The position numbers and the translations under genes are program-made. A stretch of 47,717 bases of DNA from JBAZJI01 sp964596325 (GTDB lineage: Bacteria; Patescibacteriota; Minisyncoccia; Minisyncoccales; JAGOPM01): the NCBI GenBank assembly GCA_964596325.1, contig CAZQSQ010000005.1:1-47717 (forward strand). The letters are read 5' to 3'. Under the pieces are notes generated by a model. That model had not been told where the DNA came from. It searched no databases and saw only the letters and a list, made by a program, of their open reading frames with translations. Shown here one piece after another: positions 36,446 through 43,391 of the stretch. The stretch's first letter is position 1. Each line of letters opens with the position of its first letter.

Positions 36446-37090
36446 ATGGATTCCCTGATAGAAAAAGCAAAAAATATTGCTGAGAAACAGCATGCGCAGC
36501 AGTGCCGCAAATTCGACGACACGCCTATGATTACGCATCCCAATAGGGTGGCGGGTATCGTCCACAGGTATTGGCAGGATGCAGACCCGCCGGTAGCTGA
36601 AGTTGTAGCGGCTGCGCTTTTGCATGATGTTATCGAAGATACCCGGGGCTATACTTTTTTGAATATGGAAAAGGATTTCGGCAAGAATGTGACTGATATG
36701 GTTGAAATTCTTACCGATCCCAATGAAGACACCCCGGAGTTTTGGCTTCCCAACAAAAGCCACTATTTGCAAGTATTGCGTCACGCTCCCCAAAACTATG
36801 GCAATGTAGGACGAGCCGCCATTGTCATTGCCTGTGCCGACAAATTGGATAATTTGGACTACTATATCCAAGTTTATCGCAAATGCCCAGATCAAGCCTG
36901 TCGCGACCGCTTCACCAAGAACCCCAAAAAGCTTTTTTTCTATGGGGAGATGACACGCATCGCCCGGGAAATGCTTGGCGAAAAAGAAATTATCAGAGTT
37001 TTGGAAGCGCGTTTAGGGGAAGCCCGCAAAGTTCTGAAATTTCATGAAGAGGCGGTGCCCAAGCCCTTCCTTGTCTTGAAAGATATTTAA
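36446..37090 (+). CDS. Small alarmone hydrolase-like HD protein
   Basis: 214 residues from ATG 36446; the SD AAGGAGG (36435-36441) lies 4 nt upstream, so the in-frame ATG at 36431 is rejected. HD4-type motifs of RelA/SpoT hydrolases: ITHPNRVAGIVHRYW, AALLHDVIEDTRGYTF, ACADKLDNLDYYIQVYRK. There is no synthetase, TGS or ACT domain. The likely reaction is removal of the 3' pyrophosphate of (p)ppGpp or a related nucleotide in the cytoplasm (as in MESH1-type enzymes). Its own promoter faces that of the candidate sRNA. Confidence 0.8.
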   Translation: MDSLIEKAKNIAEKQHAQQCRKFDDTPMITHPNRVAGIVHRYWQDADPPVAEVVAAALLHDVIEDTRGYTFLNMEKDFGKNVTDMVEILTDPNEDTPEFWLPNKSHYLQVLRHAPQNYGNVGRAAIVIACADKLDNLDYYIQVYRKCPDQACRDRFTKNPKKLFFYGEMTRIAREMLGEKEIIRVLEARLGEARKVLKFHEEAVPKPFLVLKDI

Positions 37091-37094
37091 TAAA

Positions 37095-37121
37095 ACGCCT
37101 GTTTGATACAGGCGTCTTTTT
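37095..37121 (+). terminator. Intrinsic terminator
   Basis: ACGCCTG (37095-37101) with CAGGCGT (37109-37115), T-run 37117-37121. Confidence 0.85.
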
Positions 37122-37168
37122 ATGTTTTAATAGAAGAAAATTTTGGTTCAAGCGTAATAAACATAAAG

Positions 37169-37750
37169 ATGGAAGTGTCGGACTTAGGGCAAAAAACCGA
37201 TGAGCAAGTTGTAGCTGAATCTTTGCAGAAACCGCAGGCCTATGCCGAGCTTGTTTTACGCTATGGGGAAAAATTGCGCCGCTATATCCGGAGGTTGGGC
37301 AATCTGGGCCCCGAAGATGTTAATGATATTTTGCAGAACATTTTTATTAAAGTTTACGTTAATCTCAACGGTTTTGATCGCAATTTGAAATTTTCCTCTT
37401 GGATTTATCGGATTGCCCACAACGAAACAGTGAGCTTTCTGCGCCAAAAATCTTCTCGGCCCAAGCTGGTTTACCCGCAAGATGAATTTGATTATTTTGA
37501 TACTTTTATCTCCGATCTTGATTTGCAGAAAGAGGCTCAAATGGTTTTTGATTCGCAAAAAATCGCTCAAGTACTGGGCGGCTTGGAAAGGGAGTACCGC
37601 GAGATATTGGTGCTCAAATATTTTGAGCAAAAAGATTATGCGGAAATCTCCGATATTTTGCAAAAACCCATGGGCAGTGTGGCCTCGCAGCTTTCCCGCG
37701 CCAAAGAAAAATTTCGCATTCAAGCCCGCCAAAGCGGTATAAAATTTTAG
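37169..37750 (+). CDS. ECF-type RNA polymerase sigma factor
   Basis: 193 residues from ATG 37169; an upstream in-frame start at 37103 lies inside a terminator. Region 2: AYAELVLRYGEKLRRYIRRL...EDVNDILQNIFIKVYVNLNGFD, then FSSWIYRIAHNETVSFLR; region 4: LGGLEREYREILVLKYFEQKDYAEISDILQKPMGSVASQLSRAKEKF. Regions 1 and 3 are absent, which defines the ECF group. It directs RNA polymerase to a regulon, normally held by an anti-sigma factor. The next gene, 8 nt downstream, encodes a three-TM protein fitting that role. Confidence 0.92.
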   Translation: MEVSDLGQKTDEQVVAESLQKPQAYAELVLRYGEKLRRYIRRLGNLGPEDVNDILQNIFIKVYVNLNGFDRNLKFSSWIYRIAHNETVSFLRQKSSRPKLVYPQDEFDYFDTFISDLDLQKEAQMVFDSQKIAQVLGGLEREYREILVLKYFEQKDYAEISDILQKPMGSVASQLSRAKEKFRIQARQSGIKF

Positions 37751-37758
37751 AAAAATAT

Positions 37759-38490
37759 ATGGTTTTAAGCGACGATATACTCAAAAAGATAGAACAAGAA
37801 AAAATAAAGCCTGCGCCGCGCTGGATGTTTTTGCTTAAAGGTTGGGTTTATTGGGCGGTGTTTGCCCTTTGCGTAGTTGTAGGCAGTATCAGCGCCTCCT
37901 TTATTTTTTACGAGCTGGCCGGTGGAGACTTGGCGGCCTTGGCTTTTTCAGTGCAGTATTTGCCGGTGCTGGCCCAAGTATTGCCCTTGGCCTGGATTGT
38001 CTTGCTTTTGCTCTTTGCCTTTGTGGCTTATTACCAATTCCGCCACATGGGGCGCGGTTACCGCTATCCGCCGATTTTAGTAATATTGTTGAGTTTGTTT
38101 TTATCGGGCATTTTTGGCTATGCGCTTAATGAGCTTAATTTTACCCATCAAGTGGAGATGCTCGCCAAAAATATTTTGCCGATTTATCGTACCTGTGTTA
38201 ACCGCCAACAAGAAGTTTGGAATCGCCCGGCAGAGGGATTTTTGGCCGGCCGCATCGAGCGGCTTTATCCGCAAGCTGATTTTGATTTGCTTGATCCCAA
38301 TGGCAAGCAATGGCATGTTATCGGCAGCCATGCCAAGTGGCACCATAATAACGAAGGCAACCCCATGCAGGCCGGCGCCCAAGTGAAGATTTTGGGCCGT
38401 ATTGTCGGGGCTGACTTTGAGGCTGACCAAATTGTGCCCTGGGGCAAGTGTGGCTGTGCCCAAAGGGGCTATTGCCGGTTTGAGCCCTGA
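37759..38490 (+). CDS. Membrane anti-sigma factor candidate
   Basis: 243 residues. Short cytoplasmic N terminus (1-25, MVLSDDILKKIEQEKIKPAPRW), three TM helices (about 26-50, 66-92, 103-125), then about 118 extracytoplasmic residues ending with KCGCAQRGYCRFEP and holding His residues (GSHAKWHHNNEG). The position directly after an ECF gene and the N-in topology suggest that it binds the sigma factor and senses an external signal; Cys and His could bind metal. No standard anti-sigma motif (ZAS, RseA) is evident, so the role is inferred from context. Confidence 0.65.
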   Translation: MVLSDDILKKIEQEKIKPAPRWMFLLKGWVYWAVFALCVVVGSISASFIFYELAGGDLAALAFSVQYLPVLAQVLPLAWIVLLLLFAFVAYYQFRHMGRGYRYPPILVILLSLFLSGIFGYALNELNFTHQVEMLAKNILPIYRTCVNRQQEVWNRPAEGFLAGRIERLYPQADFDLLDPNGKQWHVIGSHAKWHHNNEGNPMQAGAQVKILGRIVGADFEADQIVPWGKCGCAQRGYCRFEP

Positions 38491-38552
38491 GAAGAATATT
38501 ATTTTTTCGGCGTATTAGTTGTTAGTGGCGCCAAGAAAATAATAAACAAATA

Positions 38553-38885
38553 ATGAATTATAAAAATATTTTACTCGCCGGGCTGTTAGCGGTGTCTTTG
38601 TCCGGAGCTTTATTGGCCTCGGCTGCTACCCGCCCGGGCTTTTTGAAGGGAAATACAAAGTTTGGCTGTAATTGTGCCCAGGGGCAATGCAAAAACGGTA
38701 GCTGTGCTCTCGGCTGCAAAGGGGATTGTGCCAAGAACGGTGTTTGTAATTGTTCTAATGGCCAATGCAAGAATGGTAATTGCGCCAAGACCTGCAAGGG
38801 CGGCTGTAAAGGCTCTTGCCAGAACCAAGTTGCCAGTAGCAGCAATCCTTTGCCCCAAAAAGGTTGCGGCTGCAACAAAAAATAA
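38553..38885 (+). CDS. Exported cysteine-rich protein, metallothionein-like
   Basis: 110 residues. Signal peptide about 1-25 (NILLAGLLAVSLSGALLASA). The mature part has 15 Cys in about 85 residues. Two units share the exact spacing C-x-C-x4-C-x4-C-x3-C-x3-C (CNCAQGQCKNGSCALGCKGDC and its partner), plus KGSC and a terminal GCGC. Many Lys, Gly and Asn, no aromatic residues in the repeats. Metal binding or a disulfide-rich mini-fold is likely. It lies 62 nt after the anti-sigma candidate, so it may be a target or part of the sensing system. It ends before a strong terminator. Confidence 0.75.
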   Translation: MNYKNILLAGLLAVSLSGALLASAATRPGFLKGNTKFGCNCAQGQCKNGSCALGCKGDCAKNGVCNCSNGQCKNGNCAKTCKGGCKGSCQNQVASSSNPLPQKGCGCNKK

Positions 38886-38910
38886 GGACCCAGTAAGCGC
38901 AAAACTTTTG

Positions 38911-38940
38911 AAAACAAGGGCTAAAAAGCCCTTGTTTTTG
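38911..38940 (+). terminator. 12-bp intrinsic terminator
   Basis: AAAACAAGGGCT (38911-38922) with AGCCCTTGTTTT (38927-38938), loop AAAA. Confidence 0.93.
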
Positions 38941-38945
38941 GTGTT

Positions 38946-38974
38946 TTGACAGAGGGGGTTTTCTATGCTATAAT
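38946..38974 (+). promoter_or_regulatory. Consensus promoter of the structured leader
   Basis: TTGACA (38946-38951), 17-nt spacer ending TGC, TATAAT (38969-38974). Perfect -35, perfect extended -10; the best promoter in the window. The start is expected near 38981. Confidence 0.9.
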
Positions 38975-38980
38975 GCTAAT

Positions 38981-39144
38981 ACGCTACAAAATCTCCATGG
39001 TGGTGGAGATTGTAAACAAATAGCCACTCTTTTATAAAATGCCTTTAGCTAAAGGCATAGATATGTTAGCTGTCTGTTCAGTCGGCAGATGGGACATGGA
39101 CCGCAAGGGTTTTGGCCCGCGGGCAAACTAACCTAAACCGTAAT
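38981..39144 (+). ncRNA. Long structured 5' leader, riboswitch-like
   Basis: About 164 nt between the consensus promoter and ATG 39145. Helices: AATCTCCA/TGGAGATT (38990-39011); a 20-bp perfect palindrome ATGCCTTTAG/CTAAAGGCAT (39039-39058); and a multi-branch domain closed by GTTAG/CTAAC (about 39065-39132) that holds CTGTCTG/CAGATGG and CCGC-GGG/CCC-GCGG. This size for a 108-residue protein implies regulation. It does not match the consensus of TPP, cobalamin, c-di-GMP, fluoride, ZTP or M-box elements as I remember them. Confidence 0.6.
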
Positions 39145-39471
39145 ATGACAGATATTACTTTGCTGGGCTATTTTTTAGTCGGGATTTTGCAAGATTTCCT
39201 CGTAACCATGAACATGCGTTGCGTGGCCAAAGATAAAACGGCCGCCGCAGTTGGAACTTCGTTTTTAATGACGATGTTGAGCATGGTTTCTCTTTACAAC
39301 ATCCTGACAGGCCTGGATCAGCAAAGAAGCTTGGTAGCGATAATCGTCTACGCTGCGGGAATCAGCGTGGGCACCTATTTGGGAATGCTCTTGGATTTGG
39401 ACAAAATGTTTTCCGGAAAAAGGAAAGCCAAGGCCAAACAAGAAGCAGCGCCTAAACAGGCCTCAGTCTAA
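39145..39471 (+). CDS. Small membrane protein, DUF5698/UPF0316-like
   Basis: 108 residues from ATG 39145 (an alternative TTG at 39112 lies in the leader helix). Three TM helices: about 4-22, 33-54 and 66-85; the conserved stretch GILQDFLVTMNMRCVAKDKTAAAV with a later GTYLGMLL resembles the N-terminal half of UPF0316/DUF5698 proteins. The Lys-rich C terminus is cytoplasmic. Possibly a transporter-like subunit controlled by the leader RNA (inference). Confidence 0.65.
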   Translation: MTDITLLGYFLVGILQDFLVTMNMRCVAKDKTAAAVGTSFLMTMLSMVSLYNILTGLDQQRSLVAIIVYAAGISVGTYLGMLLDLDKMFSGKRKAKAKQEAAPKQASV

Positions 39472-39485
39472 GATTCTTTACGCCA

Positions 39486-39512
39486 AAAATCCCCCGCAAA
39501 CGGGGGCTTTTT
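39486..39512 (+). terminator. Intrinsic terminator
   Basis: CCCCCG (39491-39496), CAAA, CGGGGG (39501-39506), T-run. Confidence 0.88.
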
Positions 39513-39517
39513 GTTTC

Positions 39518-39546
39518 TTGCCAAGGGGGATAAAAAATGATATGAA
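39518..39546 (+). promoter_or_regulatory. Promoter of the three-gene cassette
   Basis: TTGCCA (39518-39523), 17-nt spacer ending TGA, TATGAA (39541-39546). The leader contains the SD AAGGAGG at 39564-39570. Confidence 0.65.
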
Positions 39547-39574
39547 GTGCCAGCACCATTAAAAAGGAGGGCAG

Positions 39575-39952
39575 ATGGGAAAAAGAAAAGCTCCGGTTTT
39601 CGAATATATTTTCATCATCAGGCTGGATTCCGAAGGCATACCCAAGAAGCCTTCCGGGTTCATTTTTGTTGTCGAGGCTGCCAGTTATTTGCAGGCCAAG
39701 CTTAAAGTTCAAAGGACCTGTAATTTCGCCAGGAACTTCCCGTATCATTACGGTATCAAAAGCACAGTTTTGTTTATGGGCGATTGGCAGAAGGACAGCG
39801 TCGAATATGTTTTAGGCGAAGCTATGAAGATTTTTCACGAATCGGTCTTGCCCCTTTCGGCAGAAGCCATTAGGATGCGCGTCGTTAAGATACGCACTGC
39901 TGCGCGGCGCTTTGCAGAAAAAAATTACAATTTGTTTGTAAAGGAGGAATGA
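39575..39952 (+). CDS. Hypothetical soluble protein, cassette gene 1
   Basis: 125 residues, perfect SD 4 nt before the ATG. Basic, no TM helix or signal. It begins MGKRKAPVFEYIFIIRLDSEG and includes a helix-rich C terminus (SAEAIRMRVVKIRTAARRFAEKNYNLF). No family recognised. The stop overlaps the next ATG (TGATG), so translation is coupled. Confidence 0.65.
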   Translation: MGKRKAPVFEYIFIIRLDSEGIPKKPSGFIFVVEAASYLQAKLKVQRTCNFARNFPYHYGIKSTVLFMGDWQKDSVEYVLGEAMKIFHESVLPLSAEAIRMRVVKIRTAARRFAEKNYNLFVKEE

Positions 39953-40161
39953 TGGCAAACGGAGAAAGAAGGTTGTTTTTTGCTGCTGGTTTGTTTGTGG
40001 GCGTTTTGGCCGCGATTTTTGGCCAAAGATATGCCAAACCCGCCAAAGTAAAGGTGGAAAAATGGATGAGAGATAAGGAAAATTTCGCAGCGATCAAGCA
40101 TTGCTGCGATAGCTGCGGCGATTTTGGCCATAGCAAAAGGACCGAGGAGAAAAATGGCTAA
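39952..40161 (+). CDS. Small single-TM protein with Cys/His tail, cassette gene 2
   Basis: 69 residues from ATG 39952 (SD AAGGAGG, 4 nt; an overlapping ATG at 39949 is too close). TM helix about 8-25 (FFAAGLFVGVLAAIFG), then a basic tail with HCCDSCGDFGH, a possible metal site. It overlaps both neighbours. Unknown family. Confidence 0.6.
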   Translation: MANGERRLFFAAGLFVGVLAAIFGQRYAKPAKVKVEKWMRDKENFAAIKHCCDSCGDFGHSKRTEEKNG

Positions 40162-40288
40162 TCCGGAAACAAAATGGAAAATTATTTCCGGGTTGCTCGC
40201 CCTGGGTGCCTTGGCCCTTGCCGTTCTCTTGGGTAGGGAGTGGATTGATAATGCTTTTCTTGAGGTAGAAAACAAAGAGCTAGCATAG
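40154..40288 (+). CDS. 44-residue single-TM protein, cassette gene 3
   Basis: ATG 40154, SD-like GAGGAG upstream, stop TAG at 40286-40288; overlaps the previous gene by 8 nt. One TM helix (IISGLLALGALALAVLLG), then an acidic end (LEVEN). Membrane miniprotein; with the two preceding genes it probably forms one translational unit. Confidence 0.6.
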   Translation: MANPETKWKIISGLLALGALALAVLLGREWIDNAFLEVENKELA

Positions 40289-40308
40289 GAAATTACTGGT
40301 TAGCAAAT

Positions 40309-40340
40309 AGCCCGGGGCAAGACCCGAGGCTTTTTATTTT
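40309..40340 (+). terminator. Intrinsic terminator after the cassette
   Basis: AGCCCGGG with CCCG-A-GGCT (one bulged A), followed by T-runs; convergent with the M23 gene. Confidence 0.7.
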
Positions 40341-41272
40341 TTTGTTTTGGCTCCGGCTACACCTTTTTTAGGGGCATAAACATCGCTATTTTTTTTGCGG
40401 AAGTTTTGCTCGGCGACTTGTGTCAGGAGGTCGCCTATCCGTAAAGTCGCAAAACGTTCGCGCTCCAGAAGGTTGAAATAGGCCCGCGCCTTATTGAGCT
40501 CGTTGTTTCTTTTGGAGTAATTTTTGAGGCCTTTCTGGAGCAGGTAGTAGCTGAAATTAGAAAAACGATGCCAGCCGAATTTTTTAACCTCAGAGACAAT
40601 TTCTTCCATGGGGCGATTTTCGTATTTGGAAATGGCGAAAAGCTTAAACCAATTAAGCGGGTAAACTTGAGCATCAACGAAGCGGAGATATTTTTCCTGT
40701 GCCTGCGCCAAGGATATTTTGTATGCCTTGCACAAAACTTTTTCCGGCGAACTTTCCTGTTTGCGGTAAATAGTAGAAAATTGCGAAACCATTTCTGGCG
40801 CAAGCTGGACGGGAAACCCGTCTTTTATGATTTCCAAATGCAAATGGATGCCCGAGGAGTTGCCCGAATTACCCATCAAAAAAAGAGTTTTGTCGGGATT
40901 AGTTATTTGGCCCTTTTTGACGTAAACCCGGCTCAGGTGGGCAAAAAGAAAACGATATTTTTCTTCGAGGTCTTTGGCCAGAACAAAATTACCATAAAGG
41001 TAGTCATGGCCGGTTTCGATAATTTCTAAAGGGATGGCAATTTTGAGCGGAAGATAAGAGTGGGGGACACAGGAAAAGTCGTAACCATCGTGTAAAGTAC
41101 CGTAAATATTAATGCCCTGGTTATTGGTGAAGTGGCATTTATCCGGGGAGAATTGCTGAAAAGTTGAAGAAAATTTTTGAAGCGTGGCGTCGCTTTCTTG
41201 CGCCTTCCCTGTAAGGGGTAAAAGGCAGGCTAAAAAGATGAAGGCAAAAAATAATGCTTTCCGGAAGAACAT
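40334..41272 (-). CDS. Exported M23 (LytM-type) peptidase, second paralogue
   Basis: 312 residues from ATG 41272 (the TTG at 41287 lies upstream of the -10 and is rejected). Signal peptide MFFRKALFFAFIFLACLLPLTGKA. Zinc motifs LHDGYDFSC and IHLHLEI; FSPDKCHFTNNQGI is shared almost word for word with the paralogue at 25105-26097, as are the FAHL/FGHA middle motif and the helical C-terminal half. It probably cuts peptidoglycan peptides outside the membrane. A basic C-terminal tail (KKGVAGAKTKK) is unique to this copy. Confidence 0.85.
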   Translation of the reverse strand: MFFRKALFFAFIFLACLLPLTGKAQESDATLQKFSSTFQQFSPDKCHFTNNQGINIYGTLHDGYDFSCVPHSYLPLKIAIPLEIIETGHDYLYGNFVLAKDLEEKYRFLFAHLSRVYVKKGQITNPDKTLFLMGNSGNSSGIHLHLEIIKDGFPVQLAPEMVSQFSTIYRKQESSPEKVLCKAYKISLAQAQEKYLRFVDAQVYPLNWFKLFAISKYENRPMEEIVSEVKKFGWHRFSNFSYYLLQKGLKNYSKRNNELNKARAYFNLLERERFATLRIGDLLTQVAEQNFRKKNSDVYAPKKGVAGAKTKK

Positions 41273-41277
41273 AAGTA

Positions 41278-41283
41278 ATTTTA
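41278..41283 (-). promoter_or_regulatory. Extended -10 of the second M23 gene
   Basis: Minus strand TGG-TAAAAT, then 5 nt (TACTT) and the ATG: leaderless geometry identical to 31128-31139. Confidence 0.6.
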
Positions 41284-41362
41284 CCAACTATTTTCGATTT
41301 TTGGAAATTGATCCCCCTTCCTTTTTTACAAAAATCCAATATAATAACAGTCGTATCGGGCC

Positions 41363-41462
41363 NNNNNNNNNNNNNNNNNNNNNNNNNNNNNNNNNNNNNN
41401 NNNNNNNNNNNNNNNNNNNNNNNNNNNNNNNNNNNNNNNNNNNNNNNNNNNNNNNNNNNNNN
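41363..41462. other. Scaffold gap (100 N)
   Basis: Exactly 100 N; removes most of a minus-strand gene. Confidence 0.95.
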
Positions 41463-41517
41463 TCGTCTTTGGCGCTGCGCTTGTCGGTCTTCCTACTACT
41501 GTTGTTATTGTGCTCAT
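41463..41517 (-). CDS. Gap-truncated small gene, N terminus only
   Basis: Only 18 residues are visible (MSTITTVVGRPTSAAPKT). Gene status is supported by an SD (AGGAGG, 7 nt before the ATG), a hairpin-containing leader and a near-consensus promoter. The Thr/Ala/Pro-rich start is uninformative. The remainder lies in the gap or across it. Confidence 0.5.
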
Positions 41518-41587
41518 TTTAATCCTCCTAAATTGTGGCCTATTAAGCTTTGCCTAATAGGGTAGCGGTGTTCCCAACTACATCTAT

Positions 41588-41616
41588 ATTATAACACAAA
41601 ATTAATAAAAAATCAA
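41588..41616 (-). promoter_or_regulatory. Promoter of the gap-truncated gene
   Basis: Minus strand TTGATT (41611-41616), 17-nt spacer ending TGT, TATAAT (41588-41593). The leader carries CCTATTA/TAATAGG. Confidence 0.78.
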
Positions 41617-41654
41617 TATACGAAGTTTGCTATAAACAAAGGCTTAAAGCCGCC

Positions 41655-41687
41655 TTGACAGATAGCGGCAAAATAAGGTACTATAAA
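41655..41687 (+). promoter_or_regulatory. Promoter region of the isc operon
   Basis: TTGACA (41655-41660), flanked by GCCGC/GCGGC arms; possible -10 TACTAT (41679-41684, 18-nt spacer) or TATAAA (41682-41687, 21 nt). Confidence 0.5.
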
Positions 41688-41690
41688 GCA

Positions 41691-41703
41691 GACTAAAATA
41701 GTC
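41691..41703 (+). promoter_or_regulatory. IscR type-1-like operator
   Basis: GACTAAAATAGTC is a perfect inverted repeat and fits the core of the E. coli IscR type-1 site (GACTRWWWYAGTC, from memory). It lies just downstream of the -10, where binding would block transcription of the regulator's own operon. Confidence 0.6.
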
Positions 41704-41734
41704 GGAATTTGCTTCGACAAGCTCAGCATTAATT

Positions 41735-42127
41735 ATGAAGATAAACGCCCAAACAAGGTACGGTCTGCAAGCCATGGTCTATTTGGCCCGCAATAAGGGC
41801 AAGGTTTTGGCCTTAAAAGAAATCGCCAAGGCACAGGGTGCGCCTTCGCCTTATTTGGAAAAAATTTTGTCCAAGCTGGAAAAAGCTGGTTTGCTCCAAT
41901 CCCGCAAAGGCAAAAGCGGCGGTTATATTTTCACTAAAAATCCCAAGAAAATAAGCGTCAAAGAAATTTTTGAAGCTTCAGATAAGAAACTGGCCTTGAT
42001 AGATTGTTTGGGAGATAAACACTGTTCCAAGCAGAACTGCTGCCGCACTAAGGTGATTTGGGCCAAATTGCAAAACGCGATGCTTACGACGCTTACCGAT
42101 GCCAAATTAAGCGATTTAGCTAAATAA
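41735..42127 (+). CDS. iscR: Rrf2-family regulator, IscR-like
   Basis: 130 residues. Winged helix-turn-helix: TRYGLQAMVYLARN...LALKEIAKAQGAPSPYLEKILSKLEKAGLLQSRKGKSGGY. Cluster-binding Cys near 88-99: DCLGDKHCSKQNCC (C-x5-C-x4-C-C), comparable to the three Cys that hold [2Fe-2S] in IscR. It represses Fe-S assembly genes when the cluster is loaded. It is first gene of iscR-iscS-iscU-mnmA and preceded by a matching operator. The symbol is by homology and context. Confidence 0.85.
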   Translation: MKINAQTRYGLQAMVYLARNKGKVLALKEIAKAQGAPSPYLEKILSKLEKAGLLQSRKGKSGGYIFTKNPKKISVKEIFEASDKKLALIDCLGDKHCSKQNCCRTKVIWAKLQNAMLTTLTDAKLSDLAK

Positions 42128-42137
42128 CGAAAAAGAT

Positions 42138-43291
42138 ATGGCGAAAAAGAATATATATTTTGATTACGCGGCCACCACGCCGGTTTGCAAAGAGGCTCAA
42201 AAAGCCATGCTGCCTTTTTATAATAAAAAGTATGGCAACACTTCCTCCATGCATAATTTCGGGGCGGAGGCGCACGAAGAATTGGAAAATTTTCGGGCTT
42301 ATTTTGCAAAAACCATTAATGCCAAAAGCGAGGAAATTTATTTCACGGCTTCTGCAACCGAGAGCAATAATTTGGCCCTTAAAGGGGTGATGCAGCGGGT
42401 GGTGAAATTTTTTCAAGGCGCAGAGGGCGAGGTCAAAAAGAATCATTTTATCATTTCTGCAATCGAGCATGATTGCGTGAGGGAGTCGGCCAAATGGCTC
42501 AAAGAACAAGGCTTTGAACTTTCCGTGGTGCCAGTTGACCCGCAGGGATTTTTGAATTTCCGGGAATTGGAAAAAATGATCAGGCCCGAAACGGCTCTCG
42601 TCTCGATTATCCACGCCAATAATGAAATCGGGACAGTGCAGGAAATTGCCCGCATCGGAGCGCTTTGCCGTGCGAAAAATGTTTTATTCCATACTGACGC
42701 CGCCCAAAGCTACACCAAGCTTGATATTGATGTGCAGGCAATGAATATCGATTTACTTACGGTCAGCTCGCATAAAGTTTATGGCCCCAAGGGCGTTGCT
42801 TTCTTATATGTGCGCCAAGGCACTCCCATTGAACCGATAATGCATGGCGGCGGGCACGAGAATGGTTTGCGCTCTTCAACGGTTAATTTGCCCGCTATTG
42901 CCGGTTTTGCCGCTGCGGCCAAAGTGGCTTTTAAGCTGCAAAAAAAGGAAGGAGCCAAGCTTTCCAAAATGCGCGATAAGTTTATCAAGCAATGTACGAA
43001 TAAAATAGCCAACTGCAAGCTCAATGGCCCTTATGGCCGCAGGTTGCCCAATAATATTAATTTGCGCTTTGAAGGCATTGAAGGCGAATCTCTCATGATG
43101 GAGCTTAACAATCGCGGCTTTGCTGTTTCCACGGCTTCGGCTTGTTCTAGCCCTAAGCTTGAGCCCAGCCATGTTTTAATGGCTTTGGGGCTTTCCCACG
43201 GTGAGGCGCATGGGGCGATCCGTATCAGCTTGGGCAGATATACCAAACAGAAGGATGTTAACAAGCTTTTCAAGCAATTAGTGAAGGCGGT
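42138..43291 (+). CDS. iscS: Cysteine desulfurase IscS, 3' end in gap
   Basis: 384 residues visible; the last few codons are lost in the gap. PLP enzyme that takes sulfur from cysteine for Fe-S clusters and tRNA thiolation. YFDYAATTPV at the N terminus; PLP Lys in VSSHKVYGPKGVAF; the His of IHANNEIGT; catalytic Cys in STASACSSP. The 10 nt gap from the regulator supports co-transcription. An apparent open frame into the IscU part across the N run is an artefact of the gap size. Confidence 0.95.
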
Positions 43292-43391
43292 NNNNNNNNN
43301 NNNNNNNNNNNNNNNNNNNNNNNNNNNNNNNNNNNNNNNNNNNNNNNNNNNNNNNNNNNNNNNNNNNNNNNNNNNNNNNNNNNNNNNNNNN
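43292..43391. other. Scaffold gap (100 N), true size larger
   Basis: Hides the end of iscS and about 60 residues of IscU, that is close to 200 nt or more, so N runs here are placeholders. Confidence 0.9.

Noticed and set aside
39085..39140. T-box-like sequence TGGACCGC in the 39-kb leader
   Set aside because: The conserved base between TGG and ACC is missing, no specifier loop layout is seen, and the gene is not amino-acid related.
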